Origin: Paenibacillus agaridevorans
GTDB lineage: Bacteria > Bacillota > Bacilli > Paenibacillales > Paenibacillaceae
Reading direction: 5' to 3'
DNA length: 34,155 nt
Assembly: GCF_003112455.1 (NCBI RefSeq)
Contig: NZ_BDQX01000093.1
Span: 1 to 34,155, forward strand
Part shown: one piece after another, positions 16,701-24,721 of the stretch
How positions within the stretch are numbered: the stretch's first letter is position 1
How the letters are laid out: each line of letters begins with the position of its first letter
Translations under genes and position numbers: made by a program
Notes under the pieces: model-generated
Seen by the model: the letters and a program-made list of their open reading frames with translations, nothing else
Told to the model about the DNA's origin: nothing
Database searches by the model: none

Positions 16701-19446
16701 GGCCTTCGACATGGCGCCGGACAGAACGTTGTATTTCACCGAAAGAAACGGCAAGGTGCGGCTAATGCGCAACGATGTGGTGGCTTCGCAGCCTGTTATT
16801 GATTTGTCGGCCAACCTGTTCCTCAAAGGGGAAAGCGGCTTGTTGGGCTTGGTGCTCGACCCCGACTTTGCAACCAATCGGTATATGTATGTGTACCAGT
16901 CTTACATCAAAGCGGGCACGAATGCGGCGAATCGGGTATTGCGCCTTAAGCTTTCCGCGGACGGCAACACGGCAACAGTAGACAGAACGCTACTGGACGA
17001 TATTCCGGCGACGGCCACGAACGGCAACGGAAATCATAGCGGAGGGCGGATCAAGATCGGTCCGGACGGCCACTTGTACGTGACGACAGGCGAAACTTAC
17101 GTATCGTCCAAGGCGCAGGATTTAAAAGATTTGGGTGGCAAAATATTGCGGATGGCATTGGACGGCAGCGTGCCGGCCGACAATCCGTTTATCGAAAATT
17201 CGTCAGTCAATCCGTACGTCTACTCGTACGGGCACAGAAATCCTCAAGGATTGGCCTGGCAGAGCGGAACGAACGTATTGTACAGCACCGAGCATGGCGA
17301 TGCCGGCCACGAGGAAGTCAACATCATCGTGCCGGGAGGCAACTACGGCTGGCCGATCGTAGAAGGCGATATGGAAATCGAAGTAAACGGCGTAACGCTT
17401 AGAGCGCCCCTTCTTCATACCGGAACAGATCGGTTGGCGCCGTCGGGAATCGCTTTTATCAAGAAAGGTCCGTGGGCAGGCAAATTGTTTGTCACCAATT
17501 TGCGCGGCTCGCAGCTAATTCTGTTGTCGTTCGAAGACGGAAGAATTATCGAAGAGGCGTTTTTCAACAGCGATTACGGGCGGATCAGAGACGTGTTCGA
17601 GGACATGGACGGCAATATTTACATCTCGTCGAGCAATCATTCCGATCCGAACAAAGACCGGATCGTCAAGCTGACTCCGAAGTCGGCCGGACAGAGCTCC
17701 GACACGGATATCCAGCTGAAAGCTTCGGGTCATCCCAACCTGACGGACGTTGACGGCGCGTCGCTAACGATTCATGCCATCTTCGGCACAACGGTAGCGG
17801 AGCTGCTTGCGCAAATCGAATCGTCGGATGGATCTGTTCAGACGTACGCTGTAACGGACTCAAGCGATGCAGCGAAAGAAAACGGCGCGCTGGTCACCGG
17901 AGACAAGCTGGTCGTGACGGCGGAAGACGGAACAACGAAAGCAATCTATGTCGTTTCCGTTGCGGAGCATGTGCCGACGGCGGCAGACATCGCGGCGACT
18001 GTTACGGCGCTTGCTGCGCCGGCGAAAGACGCGGCTGCGCTCGTATTGCCAATGATGCCATCAGGCTACACAGTAGCGATCAAGACATCAAGCCGTACCG
18101 ATATTATCGCGTTAGACGGGAAAATCACTCCCCCAAGCGCAGACACAACAGTGACGATTGTATTGGAAGTAACGAGAACGAGCGACAACAGCAAGGCTAG
18201 CACCGCATCTCTTACGGTCGCGGTACCGGCCAAGAGCGTCCCTCAGCCACCGGACGATTCGGGTCCGCCGCTCGGCAACCCGGGCAATACGAACGTGCCG
18301 CCCGTTTCCGGCAACGGCGACAAGGATTCCTACCGCGTTAGCTTGCAGGAATTAAGCGCCCATGCGGCAGACGGCAAAGTGACCGTTCAGGCGGCGGGCG
18401 ATGTGAAGCGAATCGTATTGCCTGCCGACGCGGCCGAATCGCTTGGCTCGCATACGCTCGCGATTGAGACGGAGACGGTATCCTTCGAATTGCCTGCCGA
18501 AGTGATCAAACAGCTGCAAGCCCTGGCCGCAGCGAAAGGGCTGTCCGACAGCGAAATTGTGCTCCATTTCAATCCGCTGGCGGCAGCGGCGAAGAGACGA
18601 ATTGTCGCAACGGGAGCGAGCGCGAGCCATGCGCAGCTTAACGTTGTCGGAGAAGTATACGAATTGAGCCTGGCGGTTGTTGACAAGGACGGCAAGTCAT
18701 CTTTGTTAACAAGTTTTAATCAGCCGATTACGCTTCGATTGAAAGTGAAAGGCGCGTTAAATCCGGGCTTGACGGGAATCTATTATATCGGCGACAACGG
18801 CACGCTGGAATATGTCGGAGGAACACTTATTGACGGAGAGATGGTCGCCGAGATTTGGCATTTCAGCAAATACGCGATACTGGAGTATAAAAAGACGTTT
18901 ACGGATCTGGGCGCAAAGCATTGGGCGTTCCAGCCGATTCAAGAGCTGGCGGCCAAACAGATCGTGAACGGTACGAGCGTATGGACGTTCGAGCCGGAAA
19001 GGGCGATTACGCGTGCCGAATTTGCGGCGCTGCTGGCAAATGCGTTAAAGCTGACGGAGGCAGCGAAGATCTCGTTCACGGACGTCAAGGCAACGGACTG
19101 GTACGCGCAACCGATCGCATTGGCGGTGCAAGCTGGCATCGTGAGGGGCAAGAGCGGTTCGATCTTCGATCCGAAGGGGGCCATTACCCGCGAAGAAATG
19201 GTTGTTATGTTAATGAGAGCTTATGAAGCGATAAACGGCGCGAAGCTTGGCAGCTATACGCAATCGAAGTTTGGCGACGCAAGCCAGGTGGCGTCTTGGG
19301 CGGCGGATTACGTGAACGCGGCTGCAGAATTGGGACTGGTCAAAGGCCGCGTGGCGGGTCAATTCGCGCCGAAAGGCATCACGACGCGCGCCGAAGCCGC
19401 GCAAATTATTTACAATCTGCTAAACAAGTCGTTCGAAATAGTTTGA
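13723..19446 (+). CDS. Giant SLH-anchored fusion: GH27-like alpha-galactosidase plus PQQ sugar dehydrogenase-like domain
   Basis: 1907 aa from a GTG start, GGAGGT 7 nt upstream; signal peptide to about residue 40 (GIEKAEAS). Residues ~45-360 resemble a clan GH-D barrel: LLKIDFLRYYE (candidate nucleophile Asp207) and RASEDWRTD (candidate acid/base Asp264), then the usual C-terminal beta-domain (~370-465). Next: a chitobiase-C-like domain (~467-541, EIRYTTDGSEPS), an atrophied Ig-like domain, a CBM35-like module (~643-781), another Ig-like domain and an ~85-aa repeat unit. Residues ~977-1323 form a soluble PQQ glucose/sorbosone dehydrogenase-type propeller: GNHSGGRIKIGPDGHLYVTT (His1105 fits the catalytic base), YGHRNPQGLAW (Arg1172), EHGDAGHEEVN and GGNYGWP. 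Then another repeat unit, an Ig-like domain, an SLH-associated module and three C-terminal SLH domains (~1725-1907). Predicted to remove and perhaps oxidise galactose-type sugars at the cell wall. Confidence 0.88.
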   Translation: MNRKVLLAKCKSAWIAILIFALVFGGVFTGPFAGIEKAEASNSKYNNEKVSGILGWHATPYGGSFTEAHMLANSDWIAANFLQYGYEYICVDGWVGDSTAHNENGYITKYKNNWVNDWKYWADYLHAKGLKLGIYYNPSWLHQDLVKDDTLKVVGTNIPLRSLIIDNPTYMHQTRYMVNPDAEGSKEYVQGMIKYYINQGVDLLKIDFLRYYENVYGHAAVKKLYDWMFEAAGDDLILYYANTNNVNHAADEVATANLLRASEDWRTDAAQPGVWFHTSNRNKGQTRTNTWPPAYNLFDGFISFADLSGEGKVAIDGDFSVLSSGGNASTDAEKKTRISLIAMAGSSINIGDRYNEMGRNGFYYTNWEILDLNKRGFYAKPLSQDNKNPLSQIWKGQLPDQTWVVALFNREDTPQTRSIDFSADLGLTGQYLVSDMWSHETLGTMSSYSESIAPHSTRMLKISKLTMEPYGAYFSGSQQVELKALHPQAEIRYTTDGSEPSADSTLYTAPFTVSQTTTVRAKIVNGDGQGYDASAMFIQTSADPIDDIAALLTVITAPSPDDTQIIMPEVTGGYSIGIFSSSDESVINRDGGITQPATDKTVNLVLQVRRTADGAAKNTAAIPVKVPGASSGPGGPDPREGIVYPGSTAQFTVIPGGPGTSRAAGGNSITNQYLQFASAPKVNDWIEFTLNVPEAGEYKVEFSYKTNNNRGITQLYVDGIQQGPPVDEYKATQEFLVADLGNVTFTEAGNHTFRFVVTGKTAASSNYNLTFDYIKLIKLVADEDSDPETIANGITSIPAPAKGATQLTLPSVPHGYTISIQQTLNPAVITANGVIIPPDAETTVNLVLEVTRNSDGLSATTDEIPVVVPAKPIGSSNTNIKLKGSHPFVLSVNTSNSTISVLGGATAADIAGQLESTDNSVQSYAVMSTSGSRDSKTPVVKKTGAHLASGDKVIVTAEDGLATKSYTVTVAIPRKTEMPYQVNVVAESLHIPWAFDMAPDRTLYFTERNGKVRLMRNDVVASQPVIDLSANLFLKGESGLLGLVLDPDFATNRYMYVYQSYIKAGTNAANRVLRLKLSADGNTATVDRTLLDDIPATATNGNGNHSGGRIKIGPDGHLYVTTGETYVSSKAQDLKDLGGKILRMALDGSVPADNPFIENSSVNPYVYSYGHRNPQGLAWQSGTNVLYSTEHGDAGHEEVNIIVPGGNYGWPIVEGDMEIEVNGVTLRAPLLHTGTDRLAPSGIAFIKKGPWAGKLFVTNLRGSQLILLSFEDGRIIEEAFFNSDYGRIRDVFEDMDGNIYISSSNHSDPNKDRIVKLTPKSAGQSSDTDIQLKASGHPNLTDVDGASLTIHAIFGTTVAELLAQIESSDGSVQTYAVTDSSDAAKENGALVTGDKLVVTAEDGTTKAIYVVSVAEHVPTAADIAATVTALAAPAKDAAALVLPMMPSGYTVAIKTSSRTDIIALDGKITPPSADTTVTIVLEVTRTSDNSKASTASLTVAVPAKSVPQPPDDSGPPLGNPGNTNVPPVSGNGDKDSYRVSLQELSAHAADGKVTVQAAGDVKRIVLPADAAESLGSHTLAIETETVSFELPAEVIKQLQALAAAKGLSDSEIVLHFNPLAAAAKRRIVATGASASHAQLNVVGEVYELSLAVVDKDGKSSLLTSFNQPITLRLKVKGALNPGLTGIYYIGDNGTLEYVGGTLIDGEMVAEIWHFSKYAILEYKKTFTDLGAKHWAFQPIQELAAKQIVNGTSVWTFEPERAITRAEFAALLANALKLTEAAKISFTDVKATDWYAQPIALAVQAGIVRGKSGSIFDPKGAITREEMVVMLMRAYEAINGAKLGSYTQSKFGDASQVASWAADYVNAAAELGLVKGRVAGQFAPKGITTRAEAAQIIYNLLNKSFEIV

Positions 19447-19451
19447 CGGAT

Positions 19452-19487
19452 AGAGCAGGCTTCCTCTCGGGGCCTGCTCTCTTATTT
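19452..19487 (+). terminator. Intrinsic terminator after the second giant SLH gene
   Basis: AGAGCAGGC (19452-19460) pairs perfectly with GCCTGCTCT (19472-19480), with an 11-base loop and the tail CTTATTT. It should separate the SLH genes from the transporter genes. The 12 bases GATAGAGCAGGC around the 5' arm (19449-19460) recur at 19544-19555. Confidence 0.82.
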
Positions 19488-19607
19488 AACAATAAAAAGT
19501 GATAATAATATCAAACAAGTACATAACAATATTGGATTCATCCGATAGAGCAGGCGCGATAAAATGGGGACATAAGAAGAAAATGTTACAGAATGGGGAG
19601 GGACACC

Positions 19608-20546
19608 ATGAGTAAGTATGATTCCAGCGCAATTCGACAATTAGGGGCATTCAAAAAAATGAAGTCACGCATTAATTGGACGCCTTATATTCTAATTGCA
19701 CCTGCAATTTTACTCATTACAGGGTTTTTATTTTATCCGGTTGCCAATGTGTTCTATTACAGCTTGCAGAAATTCAATCCGGCAAAAGCTTACGAAAACG
19801 GTTACATTGGTTTTGAAAATTTCAAAACGATCTTCACCAATGACGACTTGTTTCTTACGAGTTTGATGGTGACCTTCAAATGGGTAACCAGCGAAGTAGT
19901 TTTACAACTGATTTTTGGACTCGGTATAGCGCTGATGCTTAATCAAGCTTTTAGATTCCGTGGCGTGTTCAGAGCAGCGGCGATTATACCATGGGCGATA
20001 TCTGGCGTTGTAACATCGACGGTTTGGGGATTGCTGTTTAATGAACAAATGGGCATCATTAACGATCTACTGATGAAAGTAGGTATGATCGATCGTAAAA
20101 TCGCCTGGCTGGCAGAACTGAACACCGTATTTCCATCCATCGTCACGGCCGAGTTGTGGAGAGGAATTCCGTTTTTCACCATTGCGATCCTGGCTGCGCT
20201 GCAGACGATTCCCAACGATTTATATGAATCAGCTGTAGTAGATGGGGCGGGGCGCTGGAAGTCGTTTGTTCACATTACGCTGCCGTTCCTGAAAAATACG
20301 ATCGTGTTTACAACCTTGTTAAGGGCGGTATGGGAGTTTAATAACGTCGATCTGATATTCGTTATGACTAATGGTACGGGCGGGCCGGTCGATATGACCA
20401 CAACGCTTCCCATGTATATAGTTAAACAGGCCATCTATGCGCAAGACTTCGGATACGGTTCAGCTTTAACAGTAGTCGGCTTCTTCATATTATTGCTATT
20501 TGCAGTATTGTATTTGAAACTGAGCCGATTCGGAAAGGAGCTGTAA
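19608..20546 (+). CDS. Carbohydrate ABC transporter permease, MalF/UgpA type
   Basis: 312 aa. The start is the ATG at 19608; an upstream in-frame ATG at 19593 lies within the GGGGAGGG ribosome binding site that serves it. About six membrane segments are visible, beginning TPYILIAPAILLITGFLFYP. The EAA loop is YESAVVDGAGRWKSFVHITL, which docks the ATPase. It forms half of the membrane channel with the next gene, 2 bases downstream. No ATPase gene is present in the cluster. Genes of this order beside a YesM/YesN pair are typical of Paenibacillus oligosaccharide importers. The substrate is unknown but is probably released by the neighbouring surface enzymes. Confidence 0.93.
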   Translation: MSKYDSSAIRQLGAFKKMKSRINWTPYILIAPAILLITGFLFYPVANVFYYSLQKFNPAKAYENGYIGFENFKTIFTNDDLFLTSLMVTFKWVTSEVVLQLIFGLGIALMLNQAFRFRGVFRAAAIIPWAISGVVTSTVWGLLFNEQMGIINDLLMKVGMIDRKIAWLAELNTVFPSIVTAELWRGIPFFTIAILAALQTIPNDLYESAVVDGAGRWKSFVHITLPFLKNTIVFTTLLRAVWEFNNVDLIFVMTNGTGGPVDMTTTLPMYIVKQAIYAQDFGYGSALTVVGFFILLLFAVLYLKLSRFGKEL

Positions 20547-20548
20547 CG

Positions 20549-21409
20549 ATGAAAAATACGCTAACCGTGAGACGATCAGTCGTAAAGCTGTTAGATAAAT
20601 CACTTATGTTGTATATACCGTTGTTTCTCGCGATGGCGTTTACGCTATTCCCGTTATATTGGGTTATTGTGACGGCGTTCAAACGAGAGGGCGATATCGC
20701 GAAACTCCCGATTCAATATTTGCCTAGTCCGGCCACTTTCGAAAATTTCAGAATAGCTTGGAACGTTTCAGGATTTTCAAAGTTTTTCGTTAATAGTCTG
20801 TATGTCTCGGGGGTAACGGTTGTCGTCGTATTAATTACTTCGATTCTAGTGGGTTATGCCATTAGCCGATTTAACTTCGCGGGAAAAAATTTGTTTATGC
20901 TTATGCTGTTATGTACGCAATTTATACCCGGGGCCATGCTTCTCATCCCACTGTTCGAAACCTTTAGAAACTTGAATCTGAGCAACAATTTATTCGCTCT
21001 GATCATCATCTACAGCACGTTTCAGCTCCCGTTCAATGCTATTCTTATGAGCGGATTCATTACCAATATCCCCGAACAGCTTGAGGAAGCTGCCATGGTA
21101 GATGGGTGCAGCCGATTGAAAGCGATCTATTTAATCATATTTCCGCTTCTGCTGCCGGGGATCGTGGCTACAATGGTCTATACTTTCATAGGTGCGTGGA
21201 ACGAATTTCTTTTCGGGCTTATGTTGATAAGCAAAACCTCTCTCTTTACATTGCCGGTTGGCTTGCGGTCCATGCAAGGCACTTACGATATCCAATACGG
21301 CGCGTTGGCTGCCGGGAGCGTCATCACAGTATTGCCGGTCATTATTTTGTTCGCATATGTGCAAAAGTTTTTGGTGCAAGGCATGAGTGCAGGGGCAGTA
21401 AAGGGTTAA
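20549..21409 (+). CDS. Carbohydrate ABC transporter permease, MalG/UgpE type
   Basis: 286 aa, ATG two bases after the preceding stop with GGAAAGGAG overlapping the end of the upstream gene. Six membrane segments; the first is around IPLFLAMAFTLFPLYWVIVT. EAA loop: LEEAAMVDGCSRLKAIYLII. The C-terminus ends in FLVQGMSAGAVKG, the usual tail of this family. It pairs with the MalF-type permease just upstream. Confidence 0.94.
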   Translation: MKNTLTVRRSVVKLLDKSLMLYIPLFLAMAFTLFPLYWVIVTAFKREGDIAKLPIQYLPSPATFENFRIAWNVSGFSKFFVNSLYVSGVTVVVVLITSILVGYAISRFNFAGKNLFMLMLLCTQFIPGAMLLIPLFETFRNLNLSNNLFALIIIYSTFQLPFNAILMSGFITNIPEQLEEAAMVDGCSRLKAIYLIIFPLLLPGIVATMVYTFIGAWNEFLFGLMLISKTSLFTLPVGLRSMQGTYDIQYGALAAGSVITVLPVIILFAYVQKFLVQGMSAGAVKG

Positions 21410-21494
21410 TTGGAAGTAACTGTATTTTGCTATTATCCATACGAGTATTTATTCGTTTATGGATTTAGTATACACTCAAAAGGAGCTGTTATAA

Positions 21495-22859
21495 ATGTAC
21501 AAGAAGGGTCTAACAGTAATGATGGCAATCGGTCTGGCATTTACTTTGACACTTGCCGGCTGCAGCGGTGGGCAGAACGGTTCAAGCACAACAGAACCGT
21601 CAAAAGCGCCAGAGAAACAATCTGAAGCAACGTCAAAGCCGCAAGAGAATGTGACGCTGACATTCTGGGATGAAAATCCGGGTCCGAACCGCACGCCGTT
21701 CTACGAAGAACTGATCAAACGCTTCGAAGATCAAAATCCGCACATCAAGGTGGAGTATGTCGGCATTCCTGCCAGCAGCAACAAACAGAAATATGACGTT
21801 GCTATTGCTGCCAACGATACGCCGGACGTTGCAGGCATCAACATGGTATGGCTGTCCGATTTCGTGGCGAAAGGCGCTGTCGCGGAACTTGATCCGTACT
21901 TCGACGCATGGAGCGAGAAAGATAAAATTTCTGCGAACATGATTGATTTTGATCGCGGTTTGTCGGCAGACGGCAAGCTCTATTATCTGCCGCATACGAT
22001 GTTCCTGGATATTCTATGGTACAGAACGGATTGGGTAAAGGATGCCGGATTGAACGCGCCGGACACATGGGACGACTTCTTTAAGAACATTGAGCAATTA
22101 ACAGATATCCCGAACAATCGTTACGGCTTCAGTATTCGCGGCGGCGGCGGAAGCATCAATCAGCTTACTTCCATGATTTATGCTTATTCCGGTATTGGCG
22201 AATATTTTACGGCAGACGGCAAAGCTACAGTAAACGATCCGAAAGTTGTTGAGTTTCTGAATAAATACGTTGCTCTTTATAAAAAGAATACTCCGGTCAG
22301 CGACGTTACAAATGGCAACAAAGAAATGAATGCCAACTTCGATACTTCGACAACCGCAATGATTCAACATAACTTTGGTTCATACAACGATCACGTAACG
22401 AATTTGGGCACGGACAAGTTCGCAGGTCTGATTCCGCCTAAATCCGACAATGGCAAACGGGTTGTCGTTCCGGTTGCAAACGGTCTGGTTCTGTTCAAAG
22501 ATTCGAAACACCCGGAAGAAGCCTGGAAATTCCTCAGCTTCCTGATGTCTGCTGAAAGCCAGACGTACTGGAATGAAAATATTGCTCAAATGCCAACAAA
22601 CACAGTTTCCCTTCAAAGCGATTATGTAAAGAACACGCAGCATATTCAACAAGGCGCTCAAGTGCTGGAAGACCCAGATACGATTTCATTGAAGCTGCCT
22701 TTCTATCTTCCTGATTATACCAAAATTACGACACAACAACTTGAGCCGGACTTTCAGAAGGTGCTTACTGACAAAATGACGGTTGAAAGTTTCGTTAAAG
22801 GATGGGCGGATTCAATGGAACAGGCGCAAGCGGAATATATAGCAGCAATGAAAAAGTAA
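21495..22859 (+). CDS. Carbohydrate ABC transporter solute-binding lipoprotein
   Basis: 454 aa, ATG with AAAAGGAG upstream. Lipoprotein signal with lipobox TLAGC (Cys23), followed by a Ser/Thr/Lys-rich spacer. The mature part is a family-1 extracellular binding protein: VTLTFWDENPGPNRTPFYEE, LIKRFEDQNPHIKVEY, VAIAANDTPDVAGINMVWLS and the C-terminal HPEEAWKFLSFLMSAESQTYW. It delivers an oligosaccharide to the two permeases. Its position after the permease genes is unusual, since in most such operons it comes first. A hairpin directly after the gene may raise its mRNA level relative to the sensor genes. Confidence 0.94.
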   Translation: MYKKGLTVMMAIGLAFTLTLAGCSGGQNGSSTTEPSKAPEKQSEATSKPQENVTLTFWDENPGPNRTPFYEELIKRFEDQNPHIKVEYVGIPASSNKQKYDVAIAANDTPDVAGINMVWLSDFVAKGAVAELDPYFDAWSEKDKISANMIDFDRGLSADGKLYYLPHTMFLDILWYRTDWVKDAGLNAPDTWDDFFKNIEQLTDIPNNRYGFSIRGGGGSINQLTSMIYAYSGIGEYFTADGKATVNDPKVVEFLNKYVALYKKNTPVSDVTNGNKEMNANFDTSTTAMIQHNFGSYNDHVTNLGTDKFAGLIPPKSDNGKRVVVPVANGLVLFKDSKHPEEAWKFLSFLMSAESQTYWNENIAQMPTNTVSLQSDYVKNTQHIQQGAQVLEDPDTISLKLPFYLPDYTKITTQQLEPDFQKVLTDKMTVESFVKGWADSMEQAQAEYIAAMKK

Positions 22860-22886
22860 TCCTATAAGTAGAGACTCAGATTACGC

Positions 22887-22920
22887 AAGAGGTGAGCGAA
22901 CTTTCGCTCTCCTCTTATTG
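22887..22920 (+). terminator. Hairpin between binding protein and sensor kinase genes
   Basis: AAGAGG-T-GAGCGA (22887-22899) pairs with TCGCTC-T-CCTCTT (22904-22916), one T-T mismatch and a 4-base loop, with a modest T-rich tail (ATTGTCTC). Probably a leaky terminator or stabilising hairpin that keeps the binding-protein mRNA more abundant than the kinase mRNA. Confidence 0.6.
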
Positions 22921-22939
22921 TCTCAAACGGGGGGATGAG

Positions 22940-24694
22940 ATGCCTGGATTTCATTCAATAAAATCGACTATAATATGGCTGTTTATCCCGATTATCATCC
23001 TTTTTGTGCTCATAACCGGATGGATCTCGATCAGATTGGCTTCGCAGCAAATTCAGTCCAATACCATTACAAGCATTAATGATACCATCGCGCAAACCAA
23101 AGATCTTATAAACGATAAGCTGACTATATTTGTTGTTGAGCTTATTGCATTGGAGAATAATTCGCAATGGCTATCTATTATGAGAGGGTCGGACAACCCT
23201 GAAAGAGATTTGGATCCGCAGGATTATATTTTTATCGATAAATCTTTGGAAGCTTACTTTGATCGCTATTCGATGCTCGATTCGGTGTTGTTTTATTATA
23301 ATCAGGGCCGAATCTCTTGGTACAAACGAGACTCCCGCAACTCCAACGCTCATATTACACTGGAAAACTACGCGGAAAAACTGGATAGTTCGCGCCTTTC
23401 CATCATCAAGTGGCTTAATATTCATGATGAAAAAGAGTTGAATGCACCAAAGGTTGTTAGCGCTTACAAAATGTTTGGGAAAGACCGTTACAATACCAAG
23501 GGGATGTTGCTATTTAATATCAAAAGCAAGTTCTTCAGCGATATTCTCAATAATGCGAAAATCAGCACCAACGGTTATTTGACGATCGTCAGCAATGACG
23601 GCATGATGCGCTTCAAAAATGTAGAGAAGCGCTATGAAATAAAGGAAGAGTTGCTGCAAAATGAACTGATGCAGACGGAGGAAAGCGCGGGTCAACTAAT
23701 TATGACTAGCAATCAGGATGAAAATATGCTCGTTTTTTATGATACATTGCCTATTAATAAATGGAAGATTGCTGCGGTCTTACCGGAAAGAGAAGTTTTG
23801 GAGAGAGTGAATTCCATCAAATATGTCATGATGATTGTAATGTTGTTGGTGATCATCGCGGCTGTATTTCTTTCCAATGTTATTGCCAATATTATTACGA
23901 AGCCGCTCATCAACTTGACCCGCAAAGTGAACCGGATCGAGGAGGGCAATTTGGATATTCCGTTTAAGACGAGCGTGTCCAATGAAATAGGCGTCTTGAG
24001 CAGGGGGATTCAGGATATGATGCACCGAATCAGGGATCTTCTGAAAGAAGTGGAAAATGAACAGGAAAAAAAGAGAGCCGCAGAACTTGCAGTTCTTCAA
24101 TCTCAAATCAAACCGCATTTTTTGTATAACACGCTGTATTCGATAAGACAGCTTTATGAAATGGGAGATACAAAAGAAGCTGGAGAAATGGTGACGGCGT
24201 TATCCCAATTTTTTCGAATCAGCATCAACAAAGGAAGCGAAATTATTACAATCGCTCAGGAAATCGAACATATTAAAAATTATTTATATATTCAACATTT
24301 GAGATACAGGGAAGATTTTATTTACGAAATCGATATCGACCCGGATATTTCAGAATGTCATATCGTGAAACTTACGTTGCAGCCACTAGTTGAAAACGCC
24401 ATCTATCACGGCATTAAGCAACATAGGGGCCAAGGTTTAATTGCGATAAGAGGTTATGCGGATGGTAGGGATATCATCATGATGGTTGAAGATAACGGAG
24501 TAGGCATGTCTGAAGAAGATTTGGCTTCGATGAACCAAAGCCTGAAATCGAGTGATCCGGGCAATGATATGATCGGTTTCGGTACTCATAACGTGAACAA
24601 GCGATTGCAATTAAACTATGGTTTGTCCTACGGTCTTACTTATCATGCCAACACTGGGGGCGGTGTCACGGTCACCGTAAAAATTCGGAGCTGA
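22940..24694 (+). CDS. YesM-type membrane sensor histidine kinase
   Basis: 584 aa from the ATG at 22940, preceded by GGGGG. A GTG at 22892 in the same frame falls inside the hairpin and is rejected. Membrane helix 1 is at ~10-32, an extracellular sensor region spans ~33-285, helix 2 is around YVMMIVMLLVIIAAVFL, and a HAMP domain follows (ITKPLINLTRKVNRIEEGNL). The His-kinase domain has QSQIKPHFLYNTLYSIRQLY with phospho-acceptor His393. The ATPase domain has LVENAIYHGIKQH (N-box) and VEDNGVGM (G1). It is predicted to sense an extracellular sugar, perhaps with the binding protein, and phosphorylate the adjacent response regulator. Confidence 0.94.
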   Translation: MPGFHSIKSTIIWLFIPIIILFVLITGWISIRLASQQIQSNTITSINDTIAQTKDLINDKLTIFVVELIALENNSQWLSIMRGSDNPERDLDPQDYIFIDKSLEAYFDRYSMLDSVLFYYNQGRISWYKRDSRNSNAHITLENYAEKLDSSRLSIIKWLNIHDEKELNAPKVVSAYKMFGKDRYNTKGMLLFNIKSKFFSDILNNAKISTNGYLTIVSNDGMMRFKNVEKRYEIKEELLQNELMQTEESAGQLIMTSNQDENMLVFYDTLPINKWKIAAVLPEREVLERVNSIKYVMMIVMLLVIIAAVFLSNVIANIITKPLINLTRKVNRIEEGNLDIPFKTSVSNEIGVLSRGIQDMMHRIRDLLKEVENEQEKKRAAELAVLQSQIKPHFLYNTLYSIRQLYEMGDTKEAGEMVTALSQFFRISINKGSEIITIAQEIEHIKNYLYIQHLRYREDFIYEIDIDPDISECHIVKLTLQPLVENAIYHGIKQHRGQGLIAIRGYADGRDIIMMVEDNGVGMSEEDLASMNQSLKSSDPGNDMIGFGTHNVNKRLQLNYGLSYGLTYHANTGGGVTVTVKIRS

Positions 24695-24721
24695 TGGACA
24701 GCATTGTGAAGGGGTGCTCTC

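Noticed and set aside
19449..19555. Direct repeat GATAGAGCAGGC suggesting an antiterminator
   Set aside because: The second copy could pair with the terminator's 3' arm, but it lies outside the likely terminated transcript and no regulator for it is evident.
22892..22939. Upstream GTG start for the sensor kinase
   Set aside because: It lies inside a hairpin and adds a non-membrane leader; the ATG at 22940 has a GGGGG site and leads directly into the membrane helix.
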